The notes under the pieces: generated by a model
Database searches by the model: none
Told to the model about the DNA's origin: nothing
Seen by the model: the letters and a program-made list of their open reading frames with translations, nothing else
Assembly: GCA_949592205.1 (NCBI GenBank)
Contig: CATIUR010000014.1
Location: forward strand, 2,044,501 to 2,108,500
From: Helichrysum umbraculigerum
Lineage: Eukaryota; Streptophyta; Magnoliopsida; Asterales; Asteraceae
Length of the DNA stretch: 64,000 nucleotides
Direction of reading: 5' to 3'
Shown here: positions 45,401 through 58,809 of the stretch, in pieces
How positions within the stretch are numbered: the stretch's first letter is position 1
Layout of the letters: each line of letters opens with the position of its first letter
Translations under genes and position numbers: made by a program

Positions 45401-45911
45401 AAATAATAATAATTTTATTTATACGTTATAGTTATCCATGTTAATTAAATTGTTTAAAATTTTAAATTATGAAACAGGTTTTTAGTATTGGTATTCTGAT
45501 TCTTAAATATTAGTTTGATGCTTATTTAATTTTATTCAGTAATCTACTTGAGGACAAGCAGAACTTAAGTGTGGGGATATTTGATAAGCATCAAATATAT
45601 AGTATATTTATTGTAATTTATCCCTATATTTTTATATATTTTGGTACATTTCTATTGTTTTAGATACTTAATTTGTTAATATTTGCAGAAATGTATTATA
45701 ATTGAAGAAAGAAGAAAAAGGAACGAGAAAAGGACCAAAACTGAAGAAAAATATGCATTTGAAGACAAGAAGCCTTAAACTGTGATGAAATGAAGACTAA
45801 AGAGTTAATAATGAAGATATGGGCCAAGAAAACAAGTTGAATCCGTTAAAGAAGAAAAGAAGTCCAAAAAGAAGCCCGAGCCCGATTTTGGAAGATTCTG
45901 GAATAACACTT

Positions 45912-46034
45912 CAACCGGCGGTTGAGTTGTCCAACCGGCGGTTGGCATTAGGGTTTCAAGAGGCGGTGGACTAACGCGGCAGACTTGGAGAAAAAGTAAC
46001 TCCAACCGGTGGTTGGAAGTCCTAACCGGCGGTT
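45912..46034. repeat. AACCGGCGGTT cassette in G LTR
   Basis: Four copies of AACCGGCGGTT (one with GGTGG), a palindrome except for its centre, ending 20 bp before the TATA box. The right LTR has the equivalent at about 54817-54941, with small differences. Confidence 0.88.
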
Positions 46035-46053
46035 GAGAGGTCGGCCCGCAAAA

Positions 46054-46064
46054 CTATAAATAGA
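46054..46064 (+). promoter_or_regulatory. TATA box of G LTR
   Basis: CTATAAATAGA, canonical; repeated at 54959-54969 in the right LTR. Confidence 0.75.
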
Positions 46065-47080
46065 GGCTTAGGCTAGGTCATTTGATATACGATTCTTAGA
46101 ATTAAAATACGAATATTAAGGTTAAAGGTCGACTTGGAGTGCGAATTTGGAGGCTAAGGAGCTAGGGTTTGAAGGTTTTTAACCCTAGGAAAAGCTGGTT
46201 CAACGATTGGTTAGGTTTCTTTATCCTTGTAACTTTACAAACCTAGTGGGTTATTTAGGTTATTGTTTATCTGATTTAATTGTTAATTAGATGTTTTCAT
46301 TATGAATATTTGAATGAATGATTGATTGAATTTATTATCTACATTATATGTTTATGTTGGAACTAAATTATTGAATGCTTTATCATACAAGAATTGTCTG
46401 TGTTATGTTAATATTGATAAGAGTTAATTGATTTATATAGATAGCTCTACTAATCTGGTGAGTTTTATAAATTAAGTAGTAATTTTCAATTATTAATGTT
46501 AAGTAACACTGTAATTCAGCCTAATCTGGGATTGTATGAGTAAGATGATGAAGAGTACTTAATGGAATAGTAACACTTCTCATAATCTGTGGTTGTGTTG
46601 TTATCATGAAAATTAGCTTAATCTGAGTAATTTTCTATATTAGTAATTCACCAATAATAATAACCAACAAAGAAAATAGACATAAGTGAATATAATAAGT
46701 TTAATCAATACTAGTTTAAATAGTCATAATTTTCTATCCATTTGAGTAATCTAAGTTGTACCTGAAACTTATCTATTAGAATCAGTATCACTTATAAATA
46801 TGTTCGCTCGGAACTAAAACGTCCCCCTTATCCTGTATATTATTTGTAAATTGGATCCTTATTTGTATAGTATTGTATTTAATTGTAAATAGTGGTAATT
46901 AGGAATAAATAATTATTATAGATTAAATCACGTTCCCTGTGTTCGAACTTGGAGTTACTTAAATAGCTATATTATACGAACGGGTTAATCTTGCCTGAAT
47001 TGTGTGATAGTATTTATTTAGTATTTCCTTATTAAAAACTTGTGATTATAATTGCCTATACTTAGCACACATCAAGTTTT

Positions 47081-47098
47081 TGGCGCCGCTGCCGGGGA
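47081..47098 (+). other. G2 primer binding site (tRNA-Asp type)
   Basis: TGGCGCCGCTGCCGGGGA, six bases after the middle LTR. The leader 47099-47591 that follows is noncoding and collinear with 369-861. Confidence 0.85.
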
Positions 47099-47591
47099 AT
47101 CGGTGTATTTTTATTAAAACTAATTATTTTTCCCTGTATAATTTTTAATTCCGATACTTTGCAAAATCAATATGAAATATCGGCTCACCCATTGAGAATA
47201 CTGACAAAAACAAAGGTATAAGGAGAGTTCAGCCCTACTTCATTGATTTATCATATAAGAAGTAAGGTGCTTCTCGAAAGAGATAGGTTTTTAATAAGCT
47301 TCGCGCTGACCTATTTCTCCGCTTTTGTGTACTATCAATTGAGCTACCGAGATCTACTGACTAGCTTTGTGGCGGAAACTTAACAACCATATTATAAAAT
47401 TAAATTGTTGTAAAAATAACTAACAAAAGGAAATTTGGGTTGGGATATTTTATTTTCGAAAATTTAATTTTGAATGTGTTTTATCATTAAATTATTGGGA
47501 TTAATTTACGCCAAACATCATTTTTTCTTACTAACATTTTAAATTAGAATTAAAAGTACTACTAAACTCTGTTCTTGTCACAGATTGATGT

Positions 47592-50500
47592 ATGACCCGG
47601 ACACTTAATCCGGATCCACTGAGTCCATTTGACGAACCAGAACGAGAGTTTCATTCAAGAAGACGGTTATCATCTGTACCACATAATTCACCAGAACACG
47701 GATTTTCATCTGAAGAAGACGATTTAATATTTCATAACAGTTTAGTCAAAACGGCTGAATACGGTTATTACTCTGATTCGGGGTTTGGAGAAGACAAAGT
47801 ACCATCAAGACCACCTACGATCTATCCAAGTGACTCTGAACAAGAACAAGAGACTCTAATAAATATGGCAGACATAGCTGACATGACACTTGAGGATTAC
47901 ACGATTCAAACCCGTGGTGATCCAAGACCGGGAGTGGTTAGGCCTGCTATAGCAAGAGGAGTAGAATTTGATCTTAAAGGGCAATTTTTGAAAGAATTAC
48001 GAGAAAATCCTTTCCGAGGAGAGGACAAGGAAGATGCAAACGAGCATGTAGAGAAAATTCTGGAGATCGCAGATATGTTCAATATTCCTAACGTTACGAG
48101 AGATCAGGTTATGTTGCGAGTATTTCCTTTAACATTAAAGGATGGGGCTAAAAGATGGATCAATAATGAACCAGCCGGATCTATTACTACTTGGGAAGAT
48201 CTTCGTACAAAGTTTCTAAAGATGTACTGTACACCTTCCAAAACTTCGAAAATGATTGACGAGATTAGAAATTTCAAGCAGAAACCCGAAGAATCTCTAT
48301 ATCAAGCTTGGGAAAGATATAAAGAAATGCTGCATAAATGCCCACAACATGATTTGAATGTTCAGCAGGAAATAACTGTATTCTATAAAGGAGTTGATCG
48401 ACCAACACGGCAACAGATAGATGCACAAGGTCCAGTACCTAAGAAGACTCCAGCAGCAGCAAAAACATTAATTGAAGAATTAGCTAAACACTCTCAGTTA
48501 TGGGATGACGGTTCATCTGGAAGAAAGAGAACATCTGAAGATAATGATGGTCTTGCAGCAATAACGGCAAAATTAGAAAGTATGGGAAGAGATATTAAGA
48601 AAGTAAATTAACAAGTTCATGCAATCAGGATTGGTTGTGAAAAATGTGGAGGAAATCATCTTAAAACAGAATGTCCTAATGATGACAGCAATGTTGTTAA
48701 TGAAGAAGTTATGTATGGGGATTTTCAAGGAAATTCAAATTATCGGCAAAATTCAAATTTTAGAAGAGTTAATCAACCAAGCCAACAGTATCAACAAGGA
48801 GCACCAGGATATTTTGTCAAAACAGGACAGAATACTTCTTATAATGATAGAATGACGGTGATAGAAAATGCATTAGGTAAATTGGCTGAAGCTACTAATA
48901 AAAGAGATGAGCAAAATGATTCCAGAATGCGTAATATTGAGGCATCGATCAAACAGATTGAAGGAGCAGTTCATCAGAATGCTAAAATACTTCAGGAGAG
49001 ATTTCCAGGAACTTTGCCAGGATTTACTGAAACAAATCCAAAGGAGCATGCTAAAGCAGTGATTGCCAGAAGCGGTAAGAAAATTGACTCTCCTATTGTA
49101 GCTGATAAAGTTGTTGAATCTAAGCAGGTTGAAAAAGAAGCAATTGACGAAAACATACAAACAAACAAGGAGAAAAATGGAGAAAATAAAGAAGTCATTA
49201 AAGAATATACACCCCCACCTCCATATCCAGCTGCTATTAGGAAGGACAGAGAAGATGAACATTACCACAAATTTTTGGAAAATTTAAAGCAACTTCATAT
49301 TAACATTCCTTTTGTTGAAGCAATAGCTCAGATGCCGAAATATGCAAAATACCTTAAGGAGCTGCTGACAAACAAAAGTAAGCTGGACAATGTGACAAAG
49401 GTGACGATAAATGCAAGATGTTCAGCGTTAATACAAAACAAACTGCCGCCAAAAGTCAAAGATCCAGGGAGTATTACTATACCTTGCAAAATTGGTGAAA
49501 TGATTATTGATAATGCATTGGCAGATTTAGGTGCTAGTATTTCATTAATGCCATATACTTTATATATGCGGTTAGGATTAGGAGAACCAAAACCTATTCG
49601 TATGTGTATTGAGTTAGCTGACCGATCTGTTCAATATCCTAGGGGAATAGTTGAAAATGTTTTGATAAAAGTCAAAGAATTTGTTTTTCCATGTGATTTT
49701 GTTATCTTAGATATGGTAGAAGACCCAAAAGTCCCTATTATACTAAGAAGACCATTTTTAGCAACTACTCATGCCCTTATAGGTGTTTACAATAGAAAAA
49801 TTACCATGAGATTAGGAGATAATAAAATTGTTTTTGATGTTAACAATTCAATGAAATTTCCTGACTATGTGGATGATACTTGTTATTATTTAAATTCTTA
49901 TGAATATTTTGATAACCCTACTATTCAAGAATCTTTGGAAAAAGATCATATAGATGCAGGAATTCTTACAGGATGGACTGAAGATTTTGACACCGCAAAA
50001 GATTTAGCAGAATTTGATAAACTATTAAAAGAAGATGACGAATTTGGAAAATCAGAAGAACCAGTTACTCAAGAAGTAATGCAATACAGTATTCCTTATT
50101 CAAAAGAAAGTGTTTATGAGATTAAGACTTCTATTGAAGAACCACCATAGTTGGAACTGAAGGAGCTACCATCACATTTGGAATATGCTTATTTACAAGG
50201 CACATCAGACTTGCCAGTTATAATTTCTTCTAATTATCAACAGAAGAGAAAACACGCTTAGTAAAGGTTCTGAAACAGCATAAACAAGCAATAGCATGGA
50301 AGATCACAGATATCAAGGGGATCAGCCCTACATATTGCACTCATAAAATCTTAATGGAAACATATTTCAAACCCGTGGTACAACCTTTGAGAAGATTGAA
50401 TCCTATGGTTAAAGACGTAGTCAGAAAAGAAATTATTAAATTATTGGATTCAGGATTAATCTATCCTATTTCAGATAGTCCATGGGTCAGTCCAGTACAT

Positions 50501-53044
50501 GTTGTGCCAAAGAAGGGAGGAATTACTGTTATACCAAATGAGAAAAATGAATTGATACCAACAAGGACGGTAACAGGATGGAGAGTTTGCATTGATTATC
50601 GTAAATTGAATGATGCCACTAGAAAAGATCATTTCCCACTACCATTCATTGATCAAATGATAGAAAGGTTGGCTGGAAAGGAATTTTATTGTTTTCTAGA
50701 TGGATTCTCAGGATATTTTCAAATTCCAATAGCGGCCGAAGATCAAGATAAAACGACATTTACTTGTCCATTTGGTACTTTCGCTTACAGAAGAATGCCG
50801 TTTGGATTATGTAATGCGCCAGCTACTTTTCAACGCTGTATGATTGCGATATTTCATGATATGGTTGAAGATTTCATGGAAGTATTTATGGACGATTTTT
50901 CGGTATTTGGGGATTCGTTTGATTCATGTCTGATTAATTTAAAGAAGATGTTGCAGAGATGTGAAGGTGCAAATTTAGTTCTTAATTGGGAAAAATGTCA
51001 TTTTATGGTTCGAGAAGGAATTGTTTTAGGTCATAAGATATCTAAAGTCGGAATTGAGGTAGATCAAGCGAAAATTGAAGTTATATCAAAACTACCTTAT
51101 CCTACGAATGTGAAAAGGATCCGAAGTTTTTTAGGACATGCCGGATTCTATAGGAGATTCATTCAAGATTTTTCAAAAATAGTCACACCGTTGAATCATT
51201 TATTAGAAAAGGATGCGAAGTTTGAATTTACAGAAGAATGTACACAAGCATTTGATGTTTTAAAAGAAAAATTGGTATCAGCACCAGTAATGACGGGACC
51301 AGACTGGAAATTGCCATTTGAATTAATGTGTGATGCCAGTGATTATGCGGTGGGAGCTGTTTTAGGTCAAAGAGTTGATAAAAAGTTCAAGCCAATATAC
51401 TATGCCATTAAAACATTAACGGATGCACAGGAAAATTATACAACTACGGAAAAAGAACTTCTTGCAGTTGTGTTTGCTTTTGATAAATTTCGTTCATATC
51501 TTGTCTTAACTAAAACTGTGGTTTATACTGACCATTCTGCTTTGAAGTATTTGTTTAAAAAACAGGATGCGCGCCCTCGTTTATTACGATTGATTCTTTT
51601 ATTGCAGGAATTTTCTATTGAAATAAAAGATAAGAAAGGAGCCGAAAATGTCGCAGCAGATCATTTGTCAAGATTGGAAAATCCAAAGTTGGAAGCATTA
51701 GATGAAAGAGAAATTCAAGATACATTTCCAGAAAAGAAACTAATGACAGTACAAGAAATACAAGAAATACCTTGGTTTGCAAATTATGCAAATTATTTGG
51801 TTTCGAATTATCTACCAAAGATGGATTATCAGAGACGGAAGAAATTCTTTTCTGATTTAAAATATTATTTTTGGGAGGATCCGTTTCTTTTCAAATTTTG
51901 TGCAGATGGTATAATTAGAAGATGTGTACATGGTACAGAAGCTCAACATATTATCAAGCATTGCCATGAAGGACCAGTAGGAGGGCATAATGGACCAAAT
52001 TACACTGCAAAGAAAATATTTGATGCCGGATTCTATTGGCCAACGATTTTTAAAGATACGTATGCATTCGTAAAAAGTTGTGATTCATGTCAAAGAGCTG
52101 GGAATATTTCTAAAAAGGATGAAATGCCACAAAAGGGTATCCAGGTGTGTGAAATTTTTGAGATCTGGGGAACAGATTTTATGGGACCATTTCCTATAAG
52201 TCACGGTAATACATACATATTAGTCGTTGTAGATTATGTTTCAAAATGGGCTGAGGCAAAAGCATTACCTACAAATGATGCTCGAGTTGTTGTGAAGTTT
52301 CTGAAACAATTATTTTCAAGATTTGGAACTCCTAGAGCATTGATTAGCGATAGAGGTACTCATTTTTGTAACGCTCAGATGGAGAAAGTTTTAAGAAGAT
52401 ATGGAGTTAGTCATCGATTTGCTACACCTTATCATCCACAAACAAGTGGACAAGTTGAAAATACCAATCGTGCATTAAAACGTATTTTGGAACGTTCTGT
52501 TAGTTCTAACAGGAAAGATTGGTTGGAAAAATTAGATGATGCACTTTGGGCATACAGAACAGCGTTTAAAACACCTACAGGATGTACTCCCTATAGAATG
52601 GTTTATGGAAAAGCTTGTCATTTACCAGTAGAAATAGAACATAAGGCATATTGGGCACTTAGAGAATGTAATATGGATAAAGATGAAGTTGGTAAGCATC
52701 GGTTCTTACAGTTAAATGAATTAGATGAGCTTCGTTGGAATGCTTATGAGAATTCGAGGTTTTATAAAGAACGAACGAAGAAATGGCATGATGCAAAACT
52801 TCGAGGAGATAAAGATTTTATTGCAGGAGAACGAGTACTTTGATATAATTCACGCCTTCGTTTATTTACGGGTAAATTAAAGTCAAGATGGAGTGGACCA
52901 TTTGTTATTGATCAAGTTAATATGAATGGGAGTGTGGATTTGATAGGATCAGATGGGACTATTTTTCCGGTTAATGGACATCGTTTAAAGAAATATTATG
53001 AAGATACTTCGATTGAAGAATTTTTAGAAATACCTTTGGAATAA
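47592..53044 (+). pseudogene. gag-pol: G2 gag-pol
   Basis: The best preserved Athila-type polyprotein in the window. Gag (MTRTLNPDPLSPFDEPE; KRWINNEP; CEKCGGNHLKTEC knuckle), protease (DLGASISLMP, about 49525), RT ([27 protein letters not shown] about 50890), RNase H ([12 protein letters not shown]), integrase ([13 protein letters not shown]...CDSCQR finger; [10 protein letters not shown]). Breaks: TAA 48609-48611, TAG 50148-50150, a 1-base deletion near 50233, TGA 52841-52843. Only the last is shared with G1. The open frame 50354-52843 covers RT, RNase H and most of integrase. Family stop TAA at 53042-53044. Confidence 0.93.
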
Positions 53045-54015
53045 GGAGGTTATATGTCGAACTTACCGACATAAAACAAAAGTGCTTCTCGGGAGACAAC
53101 CCGTGTTTATGTTTTTATGTTATTTATTTTATTTTTCAGGATGAACTTTGTGGGTGTGTTCCCTGGAAACCCTCACGAGACTATAACTCGTCCACTTGGG
53201 ATACCGAGGGGTTTAAAGGCTTATTGCATATGCTAAATGCAATCGTGATTAACTACGAAAGTGTGGATGTTGTATATTATTTTACGAGATGAAGAAACTA
53301 AACGTTGAAGCAGATACTTAGCCGATGATGAAATTCAATATTTCAGTCAGGGGAGTTTTTCTGTTCTATTTTTCTTTCCCTTACTCACTTTTATTTTCCA
53401 ATTTTTATACAATGAGGGCATTGTATAATTTAAGTGTGGGGATAGGGGTTCGTAAGAAAAAGAATTTCTATAATTAAACACTTAAGTTTGTTTTAAATGA
53501 ATTTTTGAGAAAATTTAAAATTTTTAAGTGAATAACTAAGTATTTATTAGTTAGAATACTTTTGTTAAAAGTTTTATTTTGTATTTAAAAGTTTAGACTT
53601 TAATGTGGATTAACTGTTTTGTATAAATAATATAAGATACTTAATAAAGGAGTGATATATAGTTACATGATATGATGTACTAATAGGCAATCTATATGAA
53701 GATTTCTGAATTTTTAAATAAATTAAATAAATAATTTGTTTATTATTTTATGATACATAATATGATGTATGATATAAAAGTCTTAATTCTTAGATTTATC
53801 ATGCGATAATTTTATATATCTTTATACTTATATGAAAACATTTGGGGTATACTAATTGTTTCCTTTGTTGTACTAAGTACAGACCTGGTCTCTAATTAGT
53901 ATTCTTAAATAAAGCCAAAGAAAGAAAAATCTTTCAAGAAAAATAAAAATCAAACTATGTCGCTTTGTTGTACGATTGTACAGACCTGTCACCGCTGGTT
54001 TGAATTTATTATCTA

Positions 54016-54048
<33 letters not shown>

Positions 54049-54486
54049 CTTTACCTGAATCAAGTTATGTTGCTCTGTTGCATGGAAATGCATACCTGTC
54101 ACCAATGTCTTGATTTTTAAAAATGGATTTTATATATTTATTTGGAATATAAAAGTAAATTGCATGATTAAGTTTAAGAGTATATCATATATGGAAATCA
54201 TAGGTAGTATGCATACTAACAATAAAAATATATTCAGAAATATAAGTATAGATTGTTTAAAGTGGACAAATATATTAGTAATCAATCATGGATTATATAT
54301 TACATAAATAATAATAATTTTATTTATACGTTATAGTTATCCATGTTAATTAAATTGTTTAAAATTTTAAATTATGAAACAGGTTTTTAGTATTGGTATT
54401 CTGATTCTTAAATATTAGTTTGATGCTTATTTAATTTTATTCAGTAATCTACTTGAGGACAAGCAGAACTTAAGTGTGGGGATATT
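53045..54486 (+). other. G2 3' noncoding region
   Basis: Collinear with 44123-45581: ATGTCG/CGACAT hairpin after the stop, polypurine-like tract near 53427, conserved module 53655-54310, and true polypurine tract ending at 54486. No envelope-like ORF. Confidence 0.8.
53655..54310 (+). ncRNA. Conserved 3' noncoding module of G2
   Basis: Second Ty3 copy of the module: blocks at 53664-53692, 53760-53785, 53863-53887 (hairpin), 53960-53990 (hairpin), 54080-54110 (hairpin), 54211-54226 and 54255-54284. Nearly identical to the G1 copy. Confidence 0.6.
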
Positions 54487-55979
54487 TGATAAGCATCAAA
54501 TATATAGTATATTTATTGTAATTTATCCCTATATTTTTATATATTTTGGTACATTTCTATTGTTTTAGATACTTAATTTGTTAATATTTGCAGAAATGTA
54601 TTATAATTGAAGAAAGAAGAAAAAGGAACGAGAAAAGGACCAAAACTGAAGAAAAATATGCATTTGAAGACAAGAAGCCTTAAACTGTGATGAAATGAAG
54701 ACTAAAGAGTTAATAATGAAGATATGGGCCAAGAAAACAAGTTGAATCCGTTAAAGAAGAAAAGAAGTCCAAAAAGAAGCCCGAGCCCGATTTTGGAAGA
54801 TTCTGGAATAACACTTCAACCGGCGGTTGAGTTGTCCAACCGGCGGTTGGCATTAGGGTTTCAAGAGGCGGTGGACTAACGCGGCAGACTTGGAGAAAAA
54901 GTAACTCCAACCGACGGTTGGAAGTCCCAACCGGCGGTTGAGAGGTCGGCCAGCAAAACTATAAATAGAGGCTTAGGCTAGGTCATTTGATATACGATTC
55001 TTAGAATTAAAATACGAATATTAAGGTTAAAGGTCGACTTGGAGTGCGAATTTGGAGGCTAAGGAGCTAGGGTTTGAAGGTTTTTAACCCTAGGAAAAGC
55101 TGGTTCAACGATTGGTTAGGTTTCTTTATCCTTGTAACTTTACAAACCTAGTGGGTTATTTAGGTTATTGTTTATCTGATTTAATTGTTAATTAGATGTT
55201 TTCATTATGAATATTTGAATGAATGATTGATTGAATTTATTATCTACATTATATGTTTATGTTGGAACTAAATTATTGAATGCTTTATCATACAAGAATT
55301 ATCTGTGTTATGTTAATATTGATAAGAGTTAATTGATTTATATAGATATCTCTACTAATCTGGTGAGTTTTATAAATTAAGTAGTAATTGTCAATTATTA
55401 ATGTTAAGTAACACTGTAATTCAGCCTAATCTGGGATTGTATGAGTAAGATGATGAAGAGTACTTAATGGAATAGTAACACTTCTCATAATCTGTGGTTG
55501 TGTTGTTATCATGAAAATTAGCTTAATCTGAGTAATTTTCTATATTGGAAATTCACCAATAATAATAACCAACAAAGCAAATAGACATAAGTGAATATAA
55601 TAAGTTTAATCAATACTAGTTTAAATAGTCATAATTTTCTATCCATTTGAGTAATCTAAGTTGTACCTGAAACTTATCTATTAGAATCAGTATCACTTAT
55701 AAATATGTTCGCTAGGAACTAAAACGTCCCCCTTATCCTGTATATTATTTGTAAATTGGATCCTTATTTGTATAGTATTGTATTTAATTGTAAATAGTGG
55801 TAATTAGGAATAAATAATTAGTATAGATTAAATCACGTTCCCTGTCTTCGAACTTGGACTTACTTAAATAGCTATATTATACGAACGGGTTAATCTTGCC
55901 TGAATTGTGTGATAGTATTTATTTAGTATTTCCTTATTTAAAACTTGTGATTATAATTGCTTATACTTAGCACACATCA
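54487..55979 (+). repeat. G2 3' LTR
   Basis: 1493 bp, the same length as the middle LTR. Ends at 55979 and is followed directly by E gag sequence. Confidence 0.95.
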
Positions 55980-56380
55980 GTAACCTCTTCGAAACCTGGA
56001 ACCATTCAAAGTGCCGTCCGTATGGCACATGAACTCATGGCGCAGATTGTCCGTCGTTGTACACCCGCTGAGAAAAGCACTGGAGATAACAAGAGGAAAT
56101 GGCAGGGAAACAATCAGGGTTAACAACAAACGAAGAGGTCGGAAACTGCCAGGGCCTATGCTGCTGGAACTGAAGAGAAACGGTATAAAGGGAACAAGCC
56201 ATTTTGCTCCAAATGTAACAGTCATCACGAAGGACCCTGTGGCACTCCATGTGACAAAATCAAAAACTATGGACATTCAACCAAAGATTGCAAAGTGAAA
56301 ACTTGTTTCGGTTGTGGAAACACTGGACATTTTAGGAACAACTGTCTGAAACTGAACAACAACGCCCGACAGAACCTATA
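55980..56380 (+). pseudogene. gag: E gag fragment with zinc knuckles
   Basis: Reads [19 protein letters not shown] from the first base after the G2 LTR, matching D gag ([19 protein letters not shown]). A TAA at 56121-56123 interrupts it. Three Cys/His clusters follow (CSKCNSHHEGPC, a damaged CDKIKNYGHSTKDC, and CFGCGNTGHFRNNC), then a stop near 56380. The 5' part of the gene was displaced by the G1-G2 insertion. Confidence 0.9.
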
Positions 56381-56959
56381 AATCTTTTTCGGGTACGATA
56401 CTTCCTGATAACTTAACTTAACTATTTCACTCTTATTCGATACTGGACGAGTTTAGTCCACTACACGATCACACCCAACCGATTTAGAACTTGCACTATG
56501 AACTTAGCAAGCAAATTATTCCATAAACCTTAGGGAATACCACCTACATTTTCTAACGACTTTTACATTACATTAGACCAATTGCAGGTCTCTTTACGGT
56601 TTAACTATTGGAAAGGCGTTTCCAGCAATTTATATTGGATTTAATCCAACTTACTGTTCACACTCACACGAACTACGAACCACATAGGAATGTTTTCCTA
56701 CTACGAACCACATAGGAATGTTTTCCTACTACTACGAATCTTATAGTAAATGACCTTACTACGACTAACTTTTTAGGAATAATTATCCTACTAATAGTAC
56801 ACGGAGATAATTCTCCAAACGTATACAAATGGATGTGTTGCATCACAACAACGAACTTTCCTTTCATGGACTTAGTTAAACGTCAGAAATACTCACACTT
56901 TCGCTAGATCCCACACAAACTATGACTACGAGCAAATTTCGGGACGAAATTCTCCTAAC
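56381..56959 (+). other. Degenerate internal remnant of E
   Basis: A short trace of protease (LLFDTG, about 56437) is visible, then nothing recognisable as RT or integrase, so a large deletion removed pol. An exact-looking tandem duplication of about 28 bp lies at 56674-56729 (unit TACGAACCACATAGGAATG...), followed by degraded copies. Confidence 0.7.
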
Positions 56960-58809
56960 AATGGGAGTATGTAACACCCGGCAATTTAGGTTAACTTTTA
57001 AACTTAACCGAAACCCTAATTACGTGTATTTAGATGTGATTTAGGCTAAATACTTGTAATTACGTGTAACTAGTTGTATATTATTGTGAATATACACCTA
57101 CGTAATTGTTTTATATTACGCTTACGTAATTAGTTGTAATTACGCGAAACAACCGGACGGAGTCCGACAAACTATACGGACGTTGGTGAACAAAATATTA
57201 AATAATATGAAATTATTTAATAAACTAAAAAAAAAAACTTACAAATATTATGGTGATAATATTTAACGAATCATTAATATCGTATAAAGTAACATAAACG
57301 CGACGAAAACGCGCAGAACGCGCCCGACAATCGAACGAAACTCGAAATATATTTTTATAATTTAAAATATATTATTTTGTATGAAATTATTATTAAAAAC
57401 ATCGTATAATAATTCATCAATAAAAACGTCTATTTAAAACGTTATGCGATTTAAACCTCCGTAGAACTAATACGCAAATCGAGGCCGACGAATTAACGAA
57501 ACATTTTTATAAATGTTTTCAAGTATCTTGATAAATACTTCAAGTGAAAATATTGGAATTTAAATCGTTACTTAAAAACGCATATAGAATATTTAACGTA
57601 CGAATAAACATCTAAACAATCGGGTAAACGAACGTAAAACGCAACAATTTAAGCTAGGAATAAAAAATGACCAAAATGCCCTTGGTGGGACCACATGGGG
57701 GCCGGCCACCCCATGTGCCACCTCTCCCCTCACCCACTTATGTCTCATGCAAACTCATGATTACTTCCTTTGGTTACTAGCTCACTACACCACCATGCAA
57801 CCTCATTATTCACCAACACTCCAAGAATTTCCTCTCCACTTTTCACTCTACTATTCTCTCTCTCAAAATGCAGGGATTTTAATCATCCAAAACCACCTAC
57901 AACCACCACATCACCACCAAGCACCACCACTTTAATCCTCCATCATTTTGCAAAGTTCTTCAAGAAGATTCAAGCTCACAAGTTCCTCACCATCATTTCA
58001 ACATTCTTTCTCCAAAACCACCATTGTGAGGGCTCATATCTACTCTAATCTATGTTATTTACATGTCATTATGTCCATCTAACTTGATTATGTCCAAATA
58101 CCATGTCAAAATACGTTTTTATAATTTATTCAAGAACATGCATAATCTGCCCTCAAAAAGTCAGTTTACGAAAATGGTCATAACTTGAGTTATAAGAAGA
58201 GTTAGACAACGATTTTTTTAAACTTTTGCGTATTGAAAAGAGCTACAACTTTCGTGTTTTACACTTTTTCCAGATCTCTACGTATTTTTGGCTATAATCT
58301 GATCTTTGAGCCTGGTCTGGAAGTTTTCGGAAAATGAGTGCAGTTCATACGCGAATTTGTTTAAATATGTAAATGGATACTATGGTTGCTGTAAAAATTA
58401 TATGTTAGACTAGATACATACATGATCAGTTGGTAAAAATCTCAGACCTTAGTTTGGAACAGAAGTGGTAGAAATAAAATGGCGAACCAAACCGACAAAA
58501 GTCGAAAATATGAAATCTTGAATTCTTAAGTTGCAAGTTAGAAACCGACACTTTGGATGAACTCCGACACGAACCGACAAAATATTTGGACTCTATAAAC
58601 TGATATATGGGTTGGGTAAAAGTTTCGAGTCAAACCGAGTCGGTTTGACCAAGTCAACAAAGACGGCTCGGTTCTTAAAAACGACAAAACTTACTATTTT
58701 TGGAAAGTGGTAACAAAAAATGGGTTTGGGTGACTTAGTTAGTAACTTGGACCAAAAACTAAACTTAGAAAGTTTCCCGAATTAGAAACCGACACTTAGA
58801 ACACTTGGA

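Larger units (their letters stand above)
44123..45581 (+). other. G1 3' noncoding region
   Basis: No ORF of note and no envelope-like gene. It contains, in order: a perfect hairpin ATGTCG/CGACAT (44132-44150), the Athila motif GTGCTTCTCGGGAGACAACC, a polypurine-tract-like AATTTAAGTGTGGGGATAG (about 44506), the conserved module, a TA microsatellite, and the real polypurine tract (AACTTAAGTGTGGGGATAT, up to 45581). Confidence 0.8.
45582..47074 (+). repeat. Middle LTR shared by G1 and G2
   Basis: 1493 bp. Promoter half: four near-palindromes CAACCGGCGGTTG (45912, 45932, 46002 variant, 46023) directly upstream of the TATA box CTATAAATAGA at 46054-46064. It functions structurally as the 3' LTR of G1 and the 5' LTR of G2. 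Confidence 0.95.
1..55979 (+). mobile_element. Tandem pair of Athila-type Ty3 retrotransposons (G1-G2) with three LTRs
   Basis: The order is partial LTR (1-344), primer site, G1 internal region (carrying the insertions B and C), complete LTR (45582-47074), primer site, G2 internal region, complete LTR (54487-55979). The two complete LTRs are both 1493 bp, start TGATAAGCATC and end AGCACACATCA. The middle LTR has a polypurine tract on its left and a tRNA-Asp type primer site on its right, so it serves both copies. The DLGAS protease, the [11 protein letters not shown] motif and the primer site fit the Athila lineage. The right flank is E gag sequence beginning GTAAC. The left end lies outside the window, so the target duplication cannot be checked. 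Confidence 0.9.

Noticed and set aside
45205..45402. 65-codon ORF conserved in G1 and G2 (also 54110-54307)
   Set aside because: The copies are nearly identical throughout, so an equal ORF is uninformative; the DNA blocks here also match noncoding B and C sequence on the element strand.
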